A DNA stretch of 64,000 bases from Thiosocius sp963736445 (GTDB taxonomy: Bacteria; Pseudomonadota; Gammaproteobacteria; Chromatiales; Chromatiaceae): the NCBI GenBank assembly GCA_963736445.1, contig CAVTOY010000005.1, positions 1 to 64,000 on the forward strand. Reading direction: 5' to 3'. Position numbers and translations under genes: made by a program. Shown one piece after another: positions 62,223 through 64,000 of this stretch (position 1 is its first letter; each line of letters begins with the position of its first letter). The notes beneath the pieces were generated by a model. It worked only from the letters and a program-made list of their open reading frames with translations, ran no database searches and was not told the DNA's origin.

Positions 62223-63176
62223 TCAGTCCGTGAAGTACCAAAACTTGGGTTCGGTACCCAGATCTTCCTTGAGTCGAAACACCGTCTTGTTCTCCAGCAC
62301 GTAGCGGATCTCGCTGTTCGGGTCGAGCAGATTGCCGAAGATCCTGGCGCCGGTCGGGCAGGCCTCCATGCACGCCGGCTGTCTGCCCTTGCGCGTGCGC
62401 TGGATACAGAAGTGGCATTTCTCGACCACCCCGCGCGGGCGCGGGCGATTGCCCAGATAGTGGGTATTGGGATTGAGTTCGTCGGCCGGGATCTGCGGCT
62501 CGGTCCAATTGAAATGCCGTGCCCAATACGGACAGGCGGTCATGCAGTAGCGGCAGCCGATACACCAGTCGTAGTCGATGACGACGATGCCGTCGGGCTC
62601 CATCCAGGTGGCCTTGACCGGGCAGGCCTTGACGCACGGCGGATCGTCACACTGCATACACTGCACCGGCAGATAGTACTTGCCCTCGACCGGCACCTCG
62701 GCCGGATCGTAGTAGTGCTCCGACTCCTCGAGATTACTCGACCCTGCGTCCATCTGCAGGACCCGGATGTACTGAATCTCCGACGCCCTGCTCTGGTTAT
62801 TTTCCTGCACGCAGGCGTGCACGCAGTCGCGGTATCCCTTGCAGCGTGAGATGTTGAGGGCATAACCGAATACCACGCCCTCGCGTGGCGGCGTGTCCTC
62901 GCAGGTGATCTCTACACCGTAGCGCCGCTCGGCCTTGCGGGCTATCCTCGCCAGGGTTTCCTGCATCTCCTCGGGCGTCATGCGCCTGTAGTAGGTCTGG
63001 AAGAAATCGTTCCAGGCGTCCTCGAAAGTCTGACCGCCCCAGGCCGGTTTGGCCGCCCCGGCGGCCAGCGCTGTCGCCGTGGTCGCTCCGGCGGCACCGA
63101 GTTTCCGCAGAAAGTTTCTGCGCCCGGCATCGCAGCCGCCAATGTCCGGGTCGTTGCGATCGCCGTCTTCACTCAT
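62223..63176 (-). CDS. Tat-exported Fe-S electron-transfer subunit (NrfC/HmcB-like)
   Basis: 317 residues. The twin-arginine signal is AGRRNFLRKLGAAGATTATA. Four ferredoxin-type cysteine groups follow: RCKGYRDCVHACVQEN, CMQCDDPPCVKACPV, CIGCRYCMTACPYWA and CHFC ... ACMEACPTGA. In the first group the second cysteine of the usual CxxC is replaced by Tyr, which suggests a three-iron or altered cluster. It would relay electrons between the NrfD-like subunit and the haem proteins. It overlaps the tetrahaem gene by eight bases. Confidence 0.85.
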   Translation of the reverse strand: MSEDGDRNDPDIGGCDAGRRNFLRKLGAAGATTATALAAGAAKPAWGGQTFEDAWNDFFQTYYRRMTPEEMQETLARIARKAERRYGVEITCEDTPPREGVVFGYALNISRCKGYRDCVHACVQENNQSRASEIQYIRVLQMDAGSSNLEESEHYYDPAEVPVEGKYYLPVQCMQCDDPPCVKACPVKATWMEPDGIVVIDYDWCIGCRYCMTACPYWARHFNWTEPQIPADELNPNTHYLGNRPRPRGVVEKCHFCIQRTRKGRQPACMEACPTGARIFGNLLDPNSEIRYVLENKTVFRLKEDLGTEPKFWYFTD

Positions 63177-63786
63177 GCGCCATCTCGTCGCCGGCTATGC
63201 CCGGCAGTTCCCAGCGAGGCCGGTGATTCGGTATCTCAGGTTCCACCCGCTGCAGGCCGAGTCGGACCTGCGGCGGCGGTTTGGGGTCGCGTGGTTCGAT
63301 CGCGGGCTCGTGCGGGTCGTGGCAGCTGGTGCAATTGTGGATAATCCGCTCGCCATCCCAGGTCTCGACACGCTTGCCGTGCGCGCCGAAATACCAATCC
63401 TTCTGCTGCAGCGCATGGCAGGCGCCGCACTGCAGGTAGGCCTGGTCGGCCTCCAGCTTTTCGCCGACGAGGGTGCGCAGATAATTGCGCTCCTGCTGAT
63501 CGTGGCAGACCAGGCACCAGACCCGGCCCTTGCCGTGGCTGATACTATCAGTGTGAGGTGCGTCCGGGAGTCGGCGCACGGTCGGATCCGGCACCATTTC
63601 TGCGTGGCAGCGGATGCAACGCGGCAGTTTCGAACGCCGCTTCGGCGCAGCGACAGTGAAGCTCGGGGCCGTCGGATAGCCTTGGAAACGCAGCGGCGGT
63701 TCCGCGGGCTCCTGCGGATCGGCAGCAACACATGGCATAGCGGCGCCCAGCGTCACAAGAGCAACAAAGATCACGGTTCGTTTCAT
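63169..63786 (-). CDS. Tetrahaem cytochrome c, first gene of the respiratory operon
   Basis: 205 residues from ATG 63786; signal peptide MKRTVIFVALVTLGAAMPCV. Four CxxCH motifs: CIRCH, CLVCH, CGACH, CTSCH. The spacing (SKLPRCIRCHAEMVPDPTVR; YLQCGACHALQQKDWYFGAH) is like the periplasmic cytochromes of Qrc/Cbc-type complexes. It overlaps the Fe-S gene, heading a run of tightly spaced minus-strand genes. The promoter should lie between 63787 and about 63970. Confidence 0.8.
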   Translation of the reverse strand: MKRTVIFVALVTLGAAMPCVAADPQEPAEPPLRFQGYPTAPSFTVAAPKRRSKLPRCIRCHAEMVPDPTVRRLPDAPHTDSISHGKGRVWCLVCHDQQERNYLRTLVGEKLEADQAYLQCGACHALQQKDWYFGAHGKRVETWDGERIIHNCTSCHDPHEPAIEPRDPKPPPQVRLGLQRVEPEIPNHRPRWELPGIAGDEMAHE

Positions 63787-63975
63787 CGGAGCCTCTGTCC
63801 TAAGCTGTTCAGCGAAAGGGCGGCATCCAGCCCCAAGCGGCGCTGGTGATAAACACAAACCTTGCAACCCGGCGATGTCAAACCCGACAGGCTGCGGGCC
63901 CGGCTTGTACGCGGCGGGACGTAGCGGCGGGGCCCTTAGGCCAACTACCGTGTCATCATTCTGTAAGCGTAGTCG

Positions 63976-64000
63976 AAAAAAGGGGCGCTATCCGCGCCCC
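63976..64000 (-). terminator. Factor-independent terminator for a gene beyond the right edge
   Basis: On the minus strand a 7 bp perfect stem (GGGGCGC/GCGCCCC, 5-base loop) is followed by six T's (63981-63976). This orientation ends a minus-strand transcript coming from beyond base 64000 and isolates the tetrahaem operon from it. Confidence 0.75.

Noticed and set aside
1..64000. CRISPR arrays, prophage or integrative element
   Set aside because: No regularly spaced repeats, integrase, phage structural genes or tRNA-adjacent attachment sites were seen.

Overview
The window looks like a chromosomal segment of a high-GC gammaproteobacterium with a sulfur- and anaerobe-leaning physiology. This is inferred from a SoxA gene, a DsrE-like protein, several multihaem cytochromes, an NrfD-type quinol module, a fumarate reductase with a single di-haem-type cytochrome b subunit, a class I PHA synthase and many small envelope lipoproteins. 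No rRNA, tRNA, CRISPR array, integrase or complete transposase was found, so the genus is not assigned.

Layout. 0.2-3.4 kb: small exported proteins (PepSY, EF-hand, retropepsin-like protease) and a membrane protein, two of them frameshifted. 3.6-7.2 kb: a methyltransferase, an Fe(II)/2-oxoglutarate oxygenase and a sulfotransferase, with a ~160 bp direct repeat on both sides of the oxygenase. 7.3-16 kb: DsrE-like and Cache proteins, a CadC-like regulator with TPRs, a baeRF-family protein, soxA beside a gutted soxX, a Tat-exported patatin and a Na+/phosphate cotransporter. 16-25 kb: a minus-strand fumarate-respiration block (DASS transporter, frdC, frdA, frdB, cyclic-nucleotide-domain/aspartase fusion, second DASS transporter) with a class I fumarase relic upstream. 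The transporters would exchange C4-dicarboxylates, the aspartase would make fumarate from aspartate, and FrdCAB would reduce it to succinate.

25.1-31.0 kb is the most unusual part: seven consecutive plus-strand genes, five of them tightly or translationally coupled. They encode an exported helical protein, a cysteine-rich lipoprotein (frameshifted), a MotA/TolQ/ExbB-like membrane protein, a partner with one membrane segment and a coiled coil, a large lipoprotein, a membrane-anchored SPOR-like protein and a lytic transglycosylase with its own SPOR-like tail. I read it as a proton-driven, peptidoglycan-spanning machine that I cannot match to a named system.

31-41 kb carries small envelope proteins, DUF3422, an HlyD relic, and three genes (PPK2, ABC exporter, lipoprotein) broken by about ten frameshifts that otherwise read coherently, which suggests sequence errors or very recent decay. 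41.3-53.7 kb holds phaC, a graveyard of gene fragments (mutarotase, SBF-family transporter, sulfatase), a 320 bp terminal-inverted-repeat element with a 4 bp target duplication, FadL, AsmA, lipoproteins, an intact hexose-6-phosphate mutarotase and a metallo-beta-lactamase-fold hydrolase.

53.7-63.8 kb is a minus-strand respiratory block: tetrahaem cytochrome, Tat Fe-S protein, NrfD-like quinol subunit, pentahaem, octahaem and pentahaem cytochromes (22 c-type haem motifs in all), a formate-dehydrogenase-type cytochrome b without its catalytic subunits, and a fused FAD/Fe-S oxidoreductase of the glycolate/D-lactate dehydrogenase type.
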